Part shown: in pieces, positions 31,207-40,031 of the stretch | How positions within the stretch are numbered: position 1 is the first letter of the stretch | How the letters are laid out: each line of letters begins with the position of its first letter | DNA from: Pseudomonas sp. ANT_H12B | Lineage (GTDB): Bacteria > Pseudomonadota > Gammaproteobacteria > Pseudomonadales > Pseudomonadaceae | Direction of reading: 5' to 3' | Assembly (NCBI RefSeq): GCF_008369325.1 | Contig: NZ_VOBI01000011.1 | Coordinates: forward strand, 1 to 64,000 | DNA length: 64,000 nucleotides | The notes under the pieces: model-generated | Databases searched by the model: none | Seen by the model: only the letters and a program-made list of their open reading frames with translations | Told to the model about the DNA's origin: nothing | Translations under genes and position numbers: made by a program

Positions 31207-31911
31207 TTACCAGCCCAGCGTTTCTTTCAGGAATGGAATCGTCAACTTGCGTTGCGCTTGAAGTGAGGCCTGATCAAGACGTTCCAGCAGCTCGAAAAGT
31301 GCACTCATGCTGCGAGTACCGCGGGTCAAAATAAAATGCCCCACTTCATCAGTCAGGTGCAGGCCACGACGAGATGCGCGTAGTTGCAAGGCACGCAATT
31401 TGTCTTCGTCGGAGAGCGGACGCATCTGAAAGATCAGCGCCAGGGTCAGACGGGATTTGAGGTCCGCCAGCTTCACCGGCAGTTCACGTGGGGAGGTCGA
31501 TGCGGCAATCAGCAGGCGCCGACCGCTGTCTCGCAGACGATTGAACAGATGGAACAGCGCCTCTTCCCAATCCGCCCGCCCGGCGACCGCCTGCAAATCA
31601 TCCAGGCAGACCAGTTCGTACTGTTCGAGGTTATCGAGAATGGCGATGCCGCGATCAAGCAGTTCAGCCAACGGCAAATATACCGCGGGCTCCCCCAGTT
31701 GTTCGAAGCGCAGGCAGGCTGCCTGCAACAAATGCGTACGCCCTACCCCGTCCTTGCCCCAGAGATAAATAAGGCTTTCGGTCCAGCCGGCGTCGGCTTC
31801 GCATAGCCGCTCGACATAGCCGAGTGCAGCGGCATTGGCGCCTGGGTAGTAATTGATAAAGGTAGCGTCATCACGCAGACGCACACCTAGGGGCAGCTGA
31901 ATCGGTTTCAT
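31207..31911 (-). CDS. hda: DnaA inactivator Hda
   Basis: A 234-residue AAA+ protein: MKPIQLPLGVRLRDDATFINYYPGANAAALGYVE opens with the beta-clamp-binding QLPLG at 5-9. The P-loop-like WGKDGVGRTHLLQAA has Arg in place of the Walker lysine, as in other Hda proteins. LVCLDDLQAVAGRADWEEALFHLFNRLRDSGRRLLIAAS carries Walker B, and TRLTLALIF-type sensor sequences follow. It stimulates ATP hydrolysis by DnaA after initiation. ATG 31911 is the conserved start; the long upstream reading is not conserved. Confidence 0.94.
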   Translation of the reverse strand: MKPIQLPLGVRLRDDATFINYYPGANAAALGYVERLCEADAGWTESLIYLWGKDGVGRTHLLQAACLRFEQLGEPAVYLPLAELLDRGIAILDNLEQYELVCLDDLQAVAGRADWEEALFHLFNRLRDSGRRLLIAASTSPRELPVKLADLKSRLTLALIFQMRPLSDEDKLRALQLRASRRGLHLTDEVGHFILTRGTRSMSALFELLERLDQASLQAQRKLTIPFLKETLGW

Positions 31912-32143
31912 GCTGACTGAACAGCTCCAAAAAGGAACCGTTAGTGGCCTCTGTGTAAAGTGTGCGAAGTTTATACCCGTGAAGCGGGTCGCACAATGCG
32001 ACAGACCACAAGCAAAATCAACGGTTTGCGTTAACGCACTGGTTTCATGACAGTTTCTTTGACGGAGCATGTGACATCAGCGCGAGGAATGCGGGCCAAC
32101 CTGGCATGAAATCAGGTCGCCCGCTACGCGCCATCAACGGACC

Positions 32144-33217
32144 TTATAGTTCAAGCTCGTCGATGCCACTGTACATATCAGAATCCTTATACAAATCATG
32201 TACATGGCGCACCAGCACCATGATCACGGCAGCCACTGGCAATGCCAGTAATACGCCGGTAAAACCGAACAGTTCGCCACCGGCCAGAATCGCAAAGATC
32301 ACCGCCACAGGATGCAGACCAATCCGGTCCCCCACCAGCAACGGCGTCAGCACCATACCTTCCAGAGCCTGTCCCACCATAAACACCGCGACAATGCCGA
32401 TCATCGGATACAGATCGCCACCGAACTGGAACAGTCCGGCAATCAACGCCGCGCCAATCCCGATGACAAACCCCATGTACGGCACGATCGCCGCCAAGCC
32501 TGCAATCAAACCGATCAACAACCCCAACTCCAGGCCTAACAGCATCAGGCCAGCAGCGTAGATCACGCCCAACGCCACCATCACCAGTAACTGCCCGCGC
32601 ACGAACGCCCCAAGCACTTCGTGGCATTCACCGGCCAGGGCGACAGCACGTTCTTCGCGATCACGCGGCAACATGCTGCGGATCTTGGCCATCATTAGGT
32701 CCCAGTCCCGCAACAGATAGAAGGCCACCACCGGGATCAGCACCAGATTGGCCAACAAGCCAATCAATGCAAGGCCCGAAGCCGTTGCCTGGCTCAGCAC
32801 CACGCCGACAATGTCGGTGGTCTGGCCCATGTGCTCGCTGATCGCCGCCTTGAGTTTGTCGAATTTCCAGAAGCCATCCGACAACCCGAACTTCGATTGC
32901 GCCCACGGCAGTGCGGTGTTCTGCAACCAGTCGAGCATTTGCGGCGCCAGCTCGTACAAGCGAAACAGCTGCTTGGCGAGCATCGGTACCAGCACCAGCA
33001 GCAGCGTCGTGAAGATCAAGGTAATCAGTGTAAACACCGCCACCACACCCCACGTCCGTGACAACCCGGCCTTCTCCAGCCGATCCACCAGCGGGTCGAA
33101 CAGATAGGCCAACAGCAGCGCCACCAGAAACGGCGTCAGAATCGGATGTAACAACCAGACAAACACGCAGAGCAGAACCACCCCACCCAACCAGAACCAA
33201 CGCCGCGTATCGGCCAT
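32144..33217 (-). CDS. AI-2E family transporter / PerM-type permease
   Basis: A 357-residue membrane protein with the AI-2E/YdgG/PerM topology: about eight hydrophobic segments, starting WFWLGGVVLLCVFVWLLHPILTPFLVALLLAYLFDPLVDRLEKAGLSR. It includes the conserved central YLLRDWDLMMAKIRSMLPRDRE and the ending GLHPVAVIFAILAGGELFGFTGVLLALPVAAVI. The function in pseudomonads is unknown despite the name; family members export AI-2 or act as Na+/H+ antiporters. ATG 33217 has GGAG 6 nt upstream. In many Pseudomonas genomes it sits between hda and DUF2066/purM, as here. Confidence 0.88.
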   Translation of the reverse strand: MADTRRWFWLGGVVLLCVFVWLLHPILTPFLVALLLAYLFDPLVDRLEKAGLSRTWGVVAVFTLITLIFTTLLLVLVPMLAKQLFRLYELAPQMLDWLQNTALPWAQSKFGLSDGFWKFDKLKAAISEHMGQTTDIVGVVLSQATASGLALIGLLANLVLIPVVAFYLLRDWDLMMAKIRSMLPRDREERAVALAGECHEVLGAFVRGQLLVMVALGVIYAAGLMLLGLELGLLIGLIAGLAAIVPYMGFVIGIGAALIAGLFQFGGDLYPMIGIVAVFMVGQALEGMVLTPLLVGDRIGLHPVAVIFAILAGGELFGFTGVLLALPVAAVIMVLVRHVHDLYKDSDMYSGIDELEL

Positions 33218-33255
33218 GTACCGCTCCATATGCTTCTATATAAAGAAAGAAAACC

Positions 33256-34317
33256 TTACCAACGGAATCGCAACTGCGGCACCGGGGCCGGGGATGGCGC
33301 TATGACAGGCGCCGAACCGTCGGCCACCGGTTGCACTGGCGCCGTCGGTGCTGGTGCCTGACCGGCGGGAACCTCCTGCAACTTCGCCAGCGACAGCTGT
33401 GACCGCAACTGCTCGGCACTGCCATTGACCCGGTAAAGAATGCGATCGCCATCGACACTTTGCAGACGCGCGCCAAACGGCTCAAGCAAACGTCCAAGCG
33501 CCGCATAGCGTTCCAGATTCATGCCCTGCACTTCGAGCAATTGTTCGCCCGACGCACCCGGCTTGACCACGAACCGTGGCGCCAGGCGCTCGGTGACTGC
33601 CAGCAGCACCGCATCGGCCAGGGCAGCCTGATCGGCACCCTGCACGCTACCAGCCTCTTTCTGATCGCCCAGCCACAAACGCCACTTGGCCTGCCATTGG
33701 CCACCTTCTTCACGGGCATGCACCGCCAGCAAGGCGTCGGCATTGTAACGCTCCGATGCGCCGCGCAACGGCGCCGGATCAGCGCCTTCCAGATTCGGTG
33801 CGGTAGCGACGATCTGCTCATTCAGATCTGCCAGCGGCAGACGCAACGGCAAACCACGGTGTTGAGCCGCTCGACGCAATGGCGCCGCGCTGGCCTGGCC
33901 ATCGCCCACAAGGCTCGAACCGTCGGTGGAGTCGTTCAACCACCAACCGAGAATCGATGGCCGATTGGCGCCCCACAGAGACAGGCCGGCACGCCGCAAC
34001 GCCTGTTCGGTGGAGGCCGGGTCGAAATCGACTTTCAGCACTTCCGGTGGCCCTGCGTCAAAACCGTACTGACTGATGATTTGCTGAGGATCTTTGCGCA
34101 CGGCTGCCAAGCCCGGATTTTGCACAGCCTTGGGATCGCCGGTCAGGCGCAATATCAGCGTATCCAGCGCTTGCTGGGTCGCTTGATCGCGCACCTCCGG
34201 GGATTGCGCACTGACAGGCTGACGCACCTGGTACAGATTTTTGACGGTTTCGGCATGACTTGCCAGGCTGACCCAAGACAAACAGCCCACAAACAAGAAT
34301 TTAGAAAAAAAACGCAT
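33256..34317 (-). CDS. DUF2066 domain-containing secreted protein
   Basis: A 353-residue protein of the DUF2066 family. The signal peptide is MRFFSKFLFVGCLSWVSLASHAETVKNLYQV; the motif region DQATQQALDTLILRLTGDPKAVQNPGLAAVRKDPQQIISQYGFD follows. The C-terminus is Pro/Ala-rich (APAPTAPVQPVADGSAPVIAPSPAPVPQLRFRW). Its role is unknown. The start at 34317 is supported by the clean signal peptide and is 90 bp inside the longest reading. It is divergent from purM. Confidence 0.82.
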   Translation of the reverse strand: MRFFSKFLFVGCLSWVSLASHAETVKNLYQVRQPVSAQSPEVRDQATQQALDTLILRLTGDPKAVQNPGLAAVRKDPQQIISQYGFDAGPPEVLKVDFDPASTEQALRRAGLSLWGANRPSILGWWLNDSTDGSSLVGDGQASAAPLRRAAQHRGLPLRLPLADLNEQIVATAPNLEGADPAPLRGASERYNADALLAVHAREEGGQWQAKWRLWLGDQKEAGSVQGADQAALADAVLLAVTERLAPRFVVKPGASGEQLLEVQGMNLERYAALGRLLEPFGARLQSVDGDRILYRVNGSAEQLRSQLSLAKLQEVPAGQAPAPTAPVQPVADGSAPVIAPSPAPVPQLRFRW

Positions 34318-34699
34318 GGAAGATTCCTGACGACAAGAGCGGCTGGCACAGACCGCATGAACATGTTCGAGCAAGGCTGTGACCACACCCCTGCGCAAAA
34401 CATTCACACCATCCAGGTAAGTTTTCGCACTGCCCTAACGATAGACGGTTAATAGCGATACTTTATACAGCCATGAAGGATGCCACTGACACGAGCAATA
34501 ACGGTTTTTTTGAGCCTATATGCCCCTGCCGTCGGCGTGAGGATGGCCGCTGCCCCTCAAGCCTGATAAAATCGCGCGCCTTCGCAGACCGGCAACAGCC
34601 GGGCACCCTGAAATTCGCGGATGGCACTCGCCTTCGTTTGTTTCGGCGGTCCCACTGGACTCGGTCGTTACCCCTGAATCCCCCCTAAAGGCCTGGATC
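34318..34699. other. Divergent intergenic region between DUF2066 and purM, with a purM promoter candidate
   Basis: The extended -10 TGATAAAAT (34564-34572) matches TGnTATAAT for the plus strand, with a weak -35. No PurR-like box, gene or REP is evident. The region has mixed composition and no other clear structure. Confidence 0.45.
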
Positions 34700-35758
34700 A
34701 TGAGCAAGCAACCCTCCCTGAGCTACAAGGACGCCGGTGTAGACATCGACGCCGGTGAAGCATTGGTCGAACGCATCAAGAGCGTCGCCAAGCGCACTGC
34801 GCGCCCGGAAGTCATGGGCGGCCTGGGCGGTTTCGGCGCCCTCTGCGAAATCCCGGCCGGCTACAAGCAGCCCGTGCTGGTTTCCGGTACCGACGGCGTC
34901 GGCACCAAGCTGCGTCTGGCGCTGAACCTGAACAAGCACGACAGCATCGGCATCGACCTGGTGGCCATGTGCGTAAACGACCTGGTGGTCTGCGGCGCCG
35001 AGCCACTGTTCTTCCTCGACTACTATGCCACCGGCAAACTCAACGTCGAAACCGCGACCCAGGTCGTGACCGGCATTGGCGCTGGCTGTGAATTGTCCGG
35101 CTGCTCCCTGGTCGGCGGCGAAACCGCTGAAATGCCTGGCATGTACGAAGGCGAAGACTACGACCTGGCCGGTTTCTGTGTTGGCGTCGTGGAAAAATCC
35201 GAAATCATCGACGGTTCCAAAGTCGCTGCCGGCGATGCCCTGCTCGCCCTGCCGTCTTCCGGCCCGCACTCCAACGGCTACTCGCTGATCCGCAAGATCA
35301 TCGAAGTCTCCGGTGCCGACATCGAAAACATCCAGCTCGACGGCAAACCGCTGACCGACCTGCTGATGGCCCCGACCCGCATCTACGTGAAGCCACTGCT
35401 CAAGCTGATCAAGGAAACCGGCGCGGTCAAAGCCATGGCCCACATCACCGGTGGTGGCCTGCTGGACAACATCCCGCGCGTTCTGCCGAAAGGCGCACAA
35501 GCGGTGGTTGACGTCGCGAGCTGGACCCGTCCTGCGGTGTTCGACTGGCTGCAAGAGAAAGGCAACGTTGACGAAAACGAAATGCACCGCGTGCTGAACT
35601 GCGGCGTGGGCATGGTCATCTGCGTTGCTCAAGAGCACGTAGAAACCGCGCTGAACGTCCTGCGTGAAGCGGGCGAGCAGCCTTGGGTCATCGGTCAGAT
35701 CTCCACCGCTGCCGAAGGCGCGGCCTCGGTTGAACTGAAGAACCTCAAGGCACACTGA
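34700..35758 (+). CDS. purM: Phosphoribosylformylglycinamidine cyclo-ligase
   Basis: A 352-residue AIR synthetase: GVDIDAGEALVERIKSVAKRTARPEVMGGLGGFGAL (14-49), the ATP-binding GTDGVGTKLRLALNLNKHDSIGIDLVAMCVNDLVVCGAEPLFFLDYYATG (64-113), GGETAEMPGMY near 140 and HITGGGLLDNIPRVLP (near 253). It closes FGAM to AIR in purine synthesis. The ending is complete and the stop overlaps the purN start by one base. The order purM-purN is the usual one. Confidence 0.97.
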   Translation: MSKQPSLSYKDAGVDIDAGEALVERIKSVAKRTARPEVMGGLGGFGALCEIPAGYKQPVLVSGTDGVGTKLRLALNLNKHDSIGIDLVAMCVNDLVVCGAEPLFFLDYYATGKLNVETATQVVTGIGAGCELSGCSLVGGETAEMPGMYEGEDYDLAGFCVGVVEKSEIIDGSKVAAGDALLALPSSGPHSNGYSLIRKIIEVSGADIENIQLDGKPLTDLLMAPTRIYVKPLLKLIKETGAVKAMAHITGGGLLDNIPRVLPKGAQAVVDVASWTRPAVFDWLQEKGNVDENEMHRVLNCGVGMVICVAQEHVETALNVLREAGEQPWVIGQISTAAEGAASVELKNLKAH

Positions 35759-36420
35759 TGCAAGAGCGGATGTCCCAGACCTGTGATGTGGTGGTGCTAT
35801 TGTCCGGCACCGGCAGTAACTTGCAGGCCTTGATCGACAGCACGCGGACCGGCGACAGCCCGGCCCGCATCGCTGCGGTGATTTCCAACCGCGCCGACGC
35901 CTACGGCCTGCAACGCGCCAGGGACGCGGGTATCGACACCCGCACTCTGGATCACAAGGCTTTCGAAGGCCGCGAGGCCTTCGATGCCGCGCTGATCGAA
36001 CTGATCGATGCGTTCAATCCCAAACTCGTGGTACTGGCCGGGTTCATGCGCATTCTCAGCGCTGACTTCGTGCGCCACTACACGGGTCGCCTGCTCAACA
36101 TCCATCCCTCGCTGCTACCCAAATACAAAGGGTTACACACTCATCAGCGCGCGCTGGAAGCCGGCGACACCGAGCACGGCTGCTCCGTGCACTTCGTCAC
36201 CGAGGAACTCGATGGCGGACCACTGGTCGTACAGGCAGTAATACCGGTAGAGTTGCACGATTCGCCGCAGCGTCTGGCGCAGCGAGTCCATACCCAGGAA
36301 CACCTGATCTACCCGTTGGCTGTACGCTGGTTTGCCGAAGGTCGTTTATCACTCGGCGAGCAAGGTGCTTTACTGGATGGAATGTTGCTCGCGGCCAGCG
36401 GCCACTTGATTCGAACCTAG
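35758..36420 (+). CDS. purN: Phosphoribosylglycinamide formyltransferase
   Basis: A 220-residue GART: VVVLLSGTGSNLQALID (10-26), the HxGK-like catalytic triad in NIHPSLLPKYKGLHTHQRAL (about 118-137; His-Pro and Lys), and the Asp in ELDGGPLV. It formylates GAR with 10-formyl-THF. Starts are possible at 35758 (coupled to the purM stop as TGATG, AAGG upstream) or 35770 (MSQT); I list the first, and either leaves the domain whole. Confidence 0.95.
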   Translation: MQERMSQTCDVVVLLSGTGSNLQALIDSTRTGDSPARIAAVISNRADAYGLQRARDAGIDTRTLDHKAFEGREAFDAALIELIDAFNPKLVVLAGFMRILSADFVRHYTGRLLNIHPSLLPKYKGLHTHQRALEAGDTEHGCSVHFVTEELDGGPLVVQAVIPVELHDSPQRLAQRVHTQEHLIYPLAVRWFAEGRLSLGEQGALLDGMLLAASGHLIRT

Positions 36421-36428
36421 GAGATTTT

Positions 36429-37142
36429 ATGCGTCGCGCCCTGCTCTTCGCTTGCGCACTGCTCGCCCTGCCCTTTGCGCAGGCTGCAGAACTTCAACCT
36501 TTCTCCGCCAGCTACACCGCTGACTGGAAGCAGTTGCCCATGAGCGGCACCGCTGAACGCAGCCTGACCAAGGAAGCCAACGGCGTCTGGAAACTCAGTT
36601 TCAAGGCCTCGATGATGATCGCCAGCCTGACGGAAGAAAGCACCCTGACGCTGGACAAGGACACGCTGCTGCCGCAGTCCTACCACTTCGAACGTGGCGG
36701 CCTGGGTAAAGCCAAGAAGGCTGACCTGGATTTCGACTGGACCAACAAAATGGTCACCGGCACTGATCGCGGTGACCCGGTCAAGATCCCGCTCAATCGC
36801 GGCATGGTCGACAAATCCACTTATCAGTTAGCCCTGCAGCACGACGTTGCCGCCGGCAAGAAAAGCATGAGCTATCAAGTCGTCGATGACGGCGAAGTCG
36901 ATACCTATGACTTCCGTGTGCTGGGTTCGGAAAAAGTCGACACCAAGGCTGGCCAGATCGATGCGATCAAGGTCGAGCGCGTGCGCGACCCGACACAAAG
37001 CAAGCGCATCACTGTGCTGTGGTTCGCCAAGGATTGGGATTACCTGCTGGTCCGCCTGCAACAGGTTGAAACCGACGGCAAGGAGTACAACATCATGCTC
37101 CTCGACGGTACGGTCAACGGCAAGGCTGTCAAAGGCAGCTGA
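36429..37142 (+). CDS. DUF3108 domain-containing periplasmic protein
   Basis: A 237-residue secreted protein: signal MRRALLFACALLALPFAQAAELQPF, then the DUF3108 pattern FSASYTADWKQLPMSGTAERSLTKEANGVWKLSFKASMMIASLTEESTLTLDKDTLLPQSYHFERGGLGKAKKADLDFDW. Its function is not established. It is 8 bp after purN and probably co-transcribed. The original terminator just downstream has been split by a MITE that carries its own terminator. Confidence 0.85.
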   Translation: MRRALLFACALLALPFAQAAELQPFSASYTADWKQLPMSGTAERSLTKEANGVWKLSFKASMMIASLTEESTLTLDKDTLLPQSYHFERGGLGKAKKADLDFDWTNKMVTGTDRGDPVKIPLNRGMVDKSTYQLALQHDVAAGKKSMSYQVVDDGEVDTYDFRVLGSEKVDTKAGQIDAIKVERVRDPTQSKRITVLWFAKDWDYLLVRLQQVETDGKEYNIMLLDGTVNGKAVKGS

Positions 37143-37154
37143 TCCGGATCGACA

Positions 37155-37164
37155 CGAAAAGCCC
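37155..37164 (+). other. Left part of a disrupted Rho-independent terminator
   Basis: ACGAAAAGCC (then CCGCCAATGCGG) is the first arm of a hairpin whose second arm, CGCGGGGC...TTTTTTTT in the restored order, lies at 37417-37438. The two halves are separated by the 241-bp element. Confidence 0.7.
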
Positions 37165-37427
37165 CGCCAATGCGGCAATGCTGTTCACTTAAGGATTGTT
37201 GACTAATCCTCGTACAGCCGGAAAATCCGGAATCTGATAAGGATTCCGGATTTTTTTATGCCAGTAGCGCAGGATTTGAGTGCGGCTCTTGAGTTCACCG
37301 AAAAGCCGTTGTCAGGCTGGAGGTGCTGACTGACCACACCCCCTGGGGTGGTGAAGATGTCAAAGACCCGATATCCAGTGGATCGCAACGCTGCTCCGCT
37401 TAAGTGAACAGCATTGCGCCAATGCGG
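37165..37427. mobile_element. 241-bp IS4-type MITE with 18-bp perfect inverted ends and an 11-bp target duplication
   Basis: The perfect inverted repeats CAATGCTGTTCACTTAAG (37176-37193) and its complement (37399-37416) are flanked by direct repeats CGCCAATGCGG at 37165-37175 and 37417-37427. The ends resemble those of IS4-group elements (TAATGCCGATCAGTTAAG in E. coli IS4), and 11-bp duplications fit that family. No transposase is encoded inside, so it is a non-autonomous MITE. It lies exactly in the stem of the terminator behind DUF3108. Confidence 0.85.
37223..37257 (+). terminator. Terminator carried by the MITE
   Basis: The 12-bp perfect stem AAATCCGGAATC/GATTCCGGATTT has loop TGATAAG, followed by TTTT. 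It faces the DUF3108 gene as a replacement for the split terminator. Confidence 0.85.
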
Positions 37428-37471
37428 GGCTTTTTTTTCGTCTGGCGAATAGACACCTGTGTAAACCGTCC

Positions 37472-38476
37472 CTACAACGAACGCGGCAGAATCGAGAGAA
37501 AGTTATCCCGCGCGACTTTTCTCGCAACATCCTCTGGCAACGCATCGAGAAACGGATCGAAGCTGTGCATCTCCTTACCGAGCTTGTTGAAACGTCCCAC
37601 CACGTCTGACCCGAGCATGAAGCGCTCAGGAAAGCGCTCCACCAACTTCAACCATTGCTCCCGAGGCTTGCCGTGCTCATCCAGCAGATAGGGCGTCAGC
37701 ATGCTCCAGGACAGATCGATGAATAGATTGGGGTAGGCCTCAAGCATTCGCGTCAGGGTCGGCAGCAGAAAATCCAGCTGGGTCTGGTGTCGATGAATTT
37801 CTGCGCTGGTGCCGGCATGGGCCCAGATGAACCGTGTATGCGGATGATTGCGCAGCGGCTGTTCAACCTCCGACAGATACAGCGGATTTTTCTCACGCTT
37901 GGAGGTGATGTTGGAATGCAGCATCACCGGCAAGTCGTTCTCGGCGGCGAGGTGATAGATCCGCGTCATGGCCTCGTTGTTGGCCCGCGGTGTGTCGCCG
38001 GACGTCAGCGCAGTCAGGTCGTCATGACGGGTAAAGACTTCGCCGATGCCCTGCCACAGGCCTGGATTGAGGTCGAGCATGCGCTGGATATGAGCCGCGG
38101 AGTTTTTGTCGTTGGGGTTGAAGCCGGACAGGAACGGGTGAAAGTACTGACGCTGTTCGGGAGCCAGTTTGTTCACGGCGGCGGCAACGATGACGTCTGT
38201 CGCGCTGTACCAATAGGCATCGGCGTCATCGCCCGCGTAATAACGTGGACGTTTGGGTTCGTCTTCGTGCCATTTCTTCGCCACCGGGATGCCGGAAATC
38301 ATCACATGCTCGATGCGATTTTCCGCCATGGCCTTGAGCAACTTCGGCATGCCCGCCGATTCCTGGAAAAAATCCACGTAATGCAGGTGCGCATCGCTAT
38401 AGGCGTATTGGCGAGCGCTGGCACCGGCACAGGAAAAGGCCAACAGGCAGGCAACGCTAAAGCGAAACAAAGGCAC
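37472..38476 (-). CDS. Amidohydrolase-family metal-dependent hydrolase, secreted
   Basis: A 334-residue amidohydrolase_2-type enzyme with a signal peptide (MPLFRFSVACLLAFSCAGASA). Metal-binding HxH is in YSDAHLHYVDFFQESAG (about 27-43); later ligands are MLHSNITSK and WAHAGTSAEIH, with the Asp in MLGSDVVGRF near 305. The fold fits decarboxylases, lactonases or dipeptidase-like hydrolases; substrate unknown. The start is GTG 38476, with GGAG 7 nt upstream; an ATG further upstream gives no signal peptide. It is convergent with the DUF3108 gene. Confidence 0.78.
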   Translation of the reverse strand: MPLFRFSVACLLAFSCAGASARQYAYSDAHLHYVDFFQESAGMPKLLKAMAENRIEHVMISGIPVAKKWHEDEPKRPRYYAGDDADAYWYSATDVIVAAAVNKLAPEQRQYFHPFLSGFNPNDKNSAAHIQRMLDLNPGLWQGIGEVFTRHDDLTALTSGDTPRANNEAMTRIYHLAAENDLPVMLHSNITSKREKNPLYLSEVEQPLRNHPHTRFIWAHAGTSAEIHRHQTQLDFLLPTLTRMLEAYPNLFIDLSWSMLTPYLLDEHGKPREQWLKLVERFPERFMLGSDVVGRFNKLGKEMHSFDPFLDALPEDVARKVARDNFLSILPRSL

Positions 38477-38627
38477 GGGCGATCTCCGGAAGGTAGGAAT
38501 AGCGTAGACCCCGCCGTGGGAACCAGGGTTCACCGGGGTAAAAAAGTGGAACGCGCGCCCGTAGGAATGCTCTATAACATCAGGGTCTTTTTTGATCGAA
38601 CGACTTCTCCTTTCCTGCGAGGTTCCC

Positions 38628-39044
38628 ATGACAGTTACCGTCAACACCGTTTCCGCCGAAGGTTTTCGTCACAGCGTCCAGATTGATGACCACGAACTCT
38701 TTGCCGATCTACCCACATCCCTCGGCGGCGAAGATACGGCGCCTGAGCCACACGATTACTTCGACGCAGCCCTTGGCGCCTGCAAAGCCCTGACCCTGAA
38801 GCTGTACGCCAAGAAAAAAGACATCCCGCTCACCGGTGTCACGGTTGAAGTCAAACGCGACAACAGCGATGAGCAGAAGGGCAAGTATGCGCTGCACGTC
38901 AAACTGACGCTCAAGGGCGTGCTCACTGACGCTCAGCGCGATGAACTGCACCGTGTAGCCGATCGCTGCCCGATACACAAGCTGATGACCTCCACCGAAG
39001 TCAGCATCGAAACGCATCTTTCCGAAGGCGCATTCAGCCAATAG
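38628..39044 (+). CDS. OsmC/Ohr-family peroxiredoxin-like protein
   Basis: A 138-residue OsmC-type protein. The two reactive cysteines are in LGACKALTLKLYAKKK (about 51) and VADRCPIHKLM (about 115), and the basic Arg partner is in EVKRDN. It reduces organic or hydrogen peroxides with thiol donors; OsmC versus YhfA subgroup cannot be settled here. ATG 38628 follows a GAGG ribosome-binding site. It is 62 bp from the pirin gene and may be co-transcribed with it. Confidence 0.88.
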   Translation: MTVTVNTVSAEGFRHSVQIDDHELFADLPTSLGGEDTAPEPHDYFDAALGACKALTLKLYAKKKDIPLTGVTVEVKRDNSDEQKGKYALHVKLTLKGVLTDAQRDELHRVADRCPIHKLMTSTEVSIETHLSEGAFSQ

Positions 39045-39106
39045 CGGCAAGGGCTGTGCAAGCGGGTTATGCTCGACCGCATCACCCGCTCAGTCTGGAA
39101 TGCACT

Positions 39107-39994
39107 ATGAACACTCCGCTCGTGATCCGCCCCCGCGCCGAAGATGTCGAAGGCCAGCCGATTCTTCGCCCGTTGCCGTCAGCCAAATGCCGCAGCGTCG
39201 GGCCTTTTGTGTTTTTTGACCACATGCTCGAAACCGGTTATCCGGCGGGCAAAGGCATGAACATCCGTCAGCATCCGCACATCGGTCTGTCCACCCTCAC
39301 CTACTTGTTCGAAGGGCAAATCCAGCACAAGGACAGCCTCGGCTCCGATCAAGTGGTGGGCGCCGGTGATGTCAGCTGGATGACCGCGGGCAGCGCGATT
39401 GCCCACGTCGAACGTACACCTGAAGCCTTGAAGGAAAGCGGGTTCACGATGCACGGCTTGCAGATCTGGCTGGCGTCACCCAAGGATCATGAGCACGGTC
39501 CCGGACACTACAGCCACCATCCGGCGGCCACGCTACCGGTCAGCGATAACCTTGGGGTGAAAATCCGCATGATTGCCGGCTCAGGCTTTTGCCTGGAATC
39601 ACCGGTGCCAGTGCTCTCTCCTACGCTGTATGTCGAGTTGAACCTGCAAACAGCGACGACTTTGCGGATTCCGACCGAGCATGAAGAACGAGCATTGTAT
39701 GTGCTGGATGGCGAGGTACAGCTTGATGGCGAGCTGATAGAACCGCATTCGCTGGTGGTGCTACCTGTCGGGGAAGAGATGACGCTGTTTGCTCAGAGCG
39801 ACTGTCATGCCGTGCTGTTTGGCGGCGCACCACTGGACGGGCCACGACGGATCAACTGGAATTTTGTGGCCAGCGATCCGGCGTTGATCGACGAGGCACG
39901 TCGGCGCTGGGCGGCCGGGGATTGGCCAACGGTGCCAGGGGAAAGTGAGCGGATCGAATTGCCAAAAGGACGAAGCGAGCCAACCCCGCTGTAA
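39107..39994 (+). CDS. Pirin-family cupin protein
   Basis: A 295-residue bicupin pirin: GPFVFFDHMLETGYPAGKGMNIRQHPHIGLSTLTYLFEGQIQHKDSLGSDQVV has the His ligands (HPHIG at about 56-60, QHKD) of the metal site, and GDVSWMTAGSAIAHVERTPE the Glu/His region. Some pirins are quercetinases, others transcription or iron-redox cofactors. Neighbouring OsmC suggests a stress role. Start at ATG 39107, where conservation begins. Confidence 0.9.
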   Translation: MNTPLVIRPRAEDVEGQPILRPLPSAKCRSVGPFVFFDHMLETGYPAGKGMNIRQHPHIGLSTLTYLFEGQIQHKDSLGSDQVVGAGDVSWMTAGSAIAHVERTPEALKESGFTMHGLQIWLASPKDHEHGPGHYSHHPAATLPVSDNLGVKIRMIAGSGFCLESPVPVLSPTLYVELNLQTATTLRIPTEHEERALYVLDGEVQLDGELIEPHSLVVLPVGEEMTLFAQSDCHAVLFGGAPLDGPRRINWNFVASDPALIDEARRRWAAGDWPTVPGESERIELPKGRSEPTPL

Positions 39995-39995
39995 T

Positions 39996-40026
39996 GATCG
40001 TTCCCACGCTCTGCGTGGGAACGATC
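39996..40026. repeat. Intact REP palindrome, GATCGTTCCCACG family
   Basis: A perfect 31-bp hairpin: GATCGTTCCCACGC, loop TCT, GCGTGGGAACGATC. It sits between convergent pirin and dienelactone hydrolase genes and could end transcription from both. It is the reference for the broken copy at 126-143. Confidence 0.95.
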
Positions 40027-40031
40027 AACGG

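Noticed and set aside
37203..37388. Possible small protein inside the MITE
   Set aside because: It covers the terminator and ends with no ribosome-binding site; the element is better explained as non-coding.
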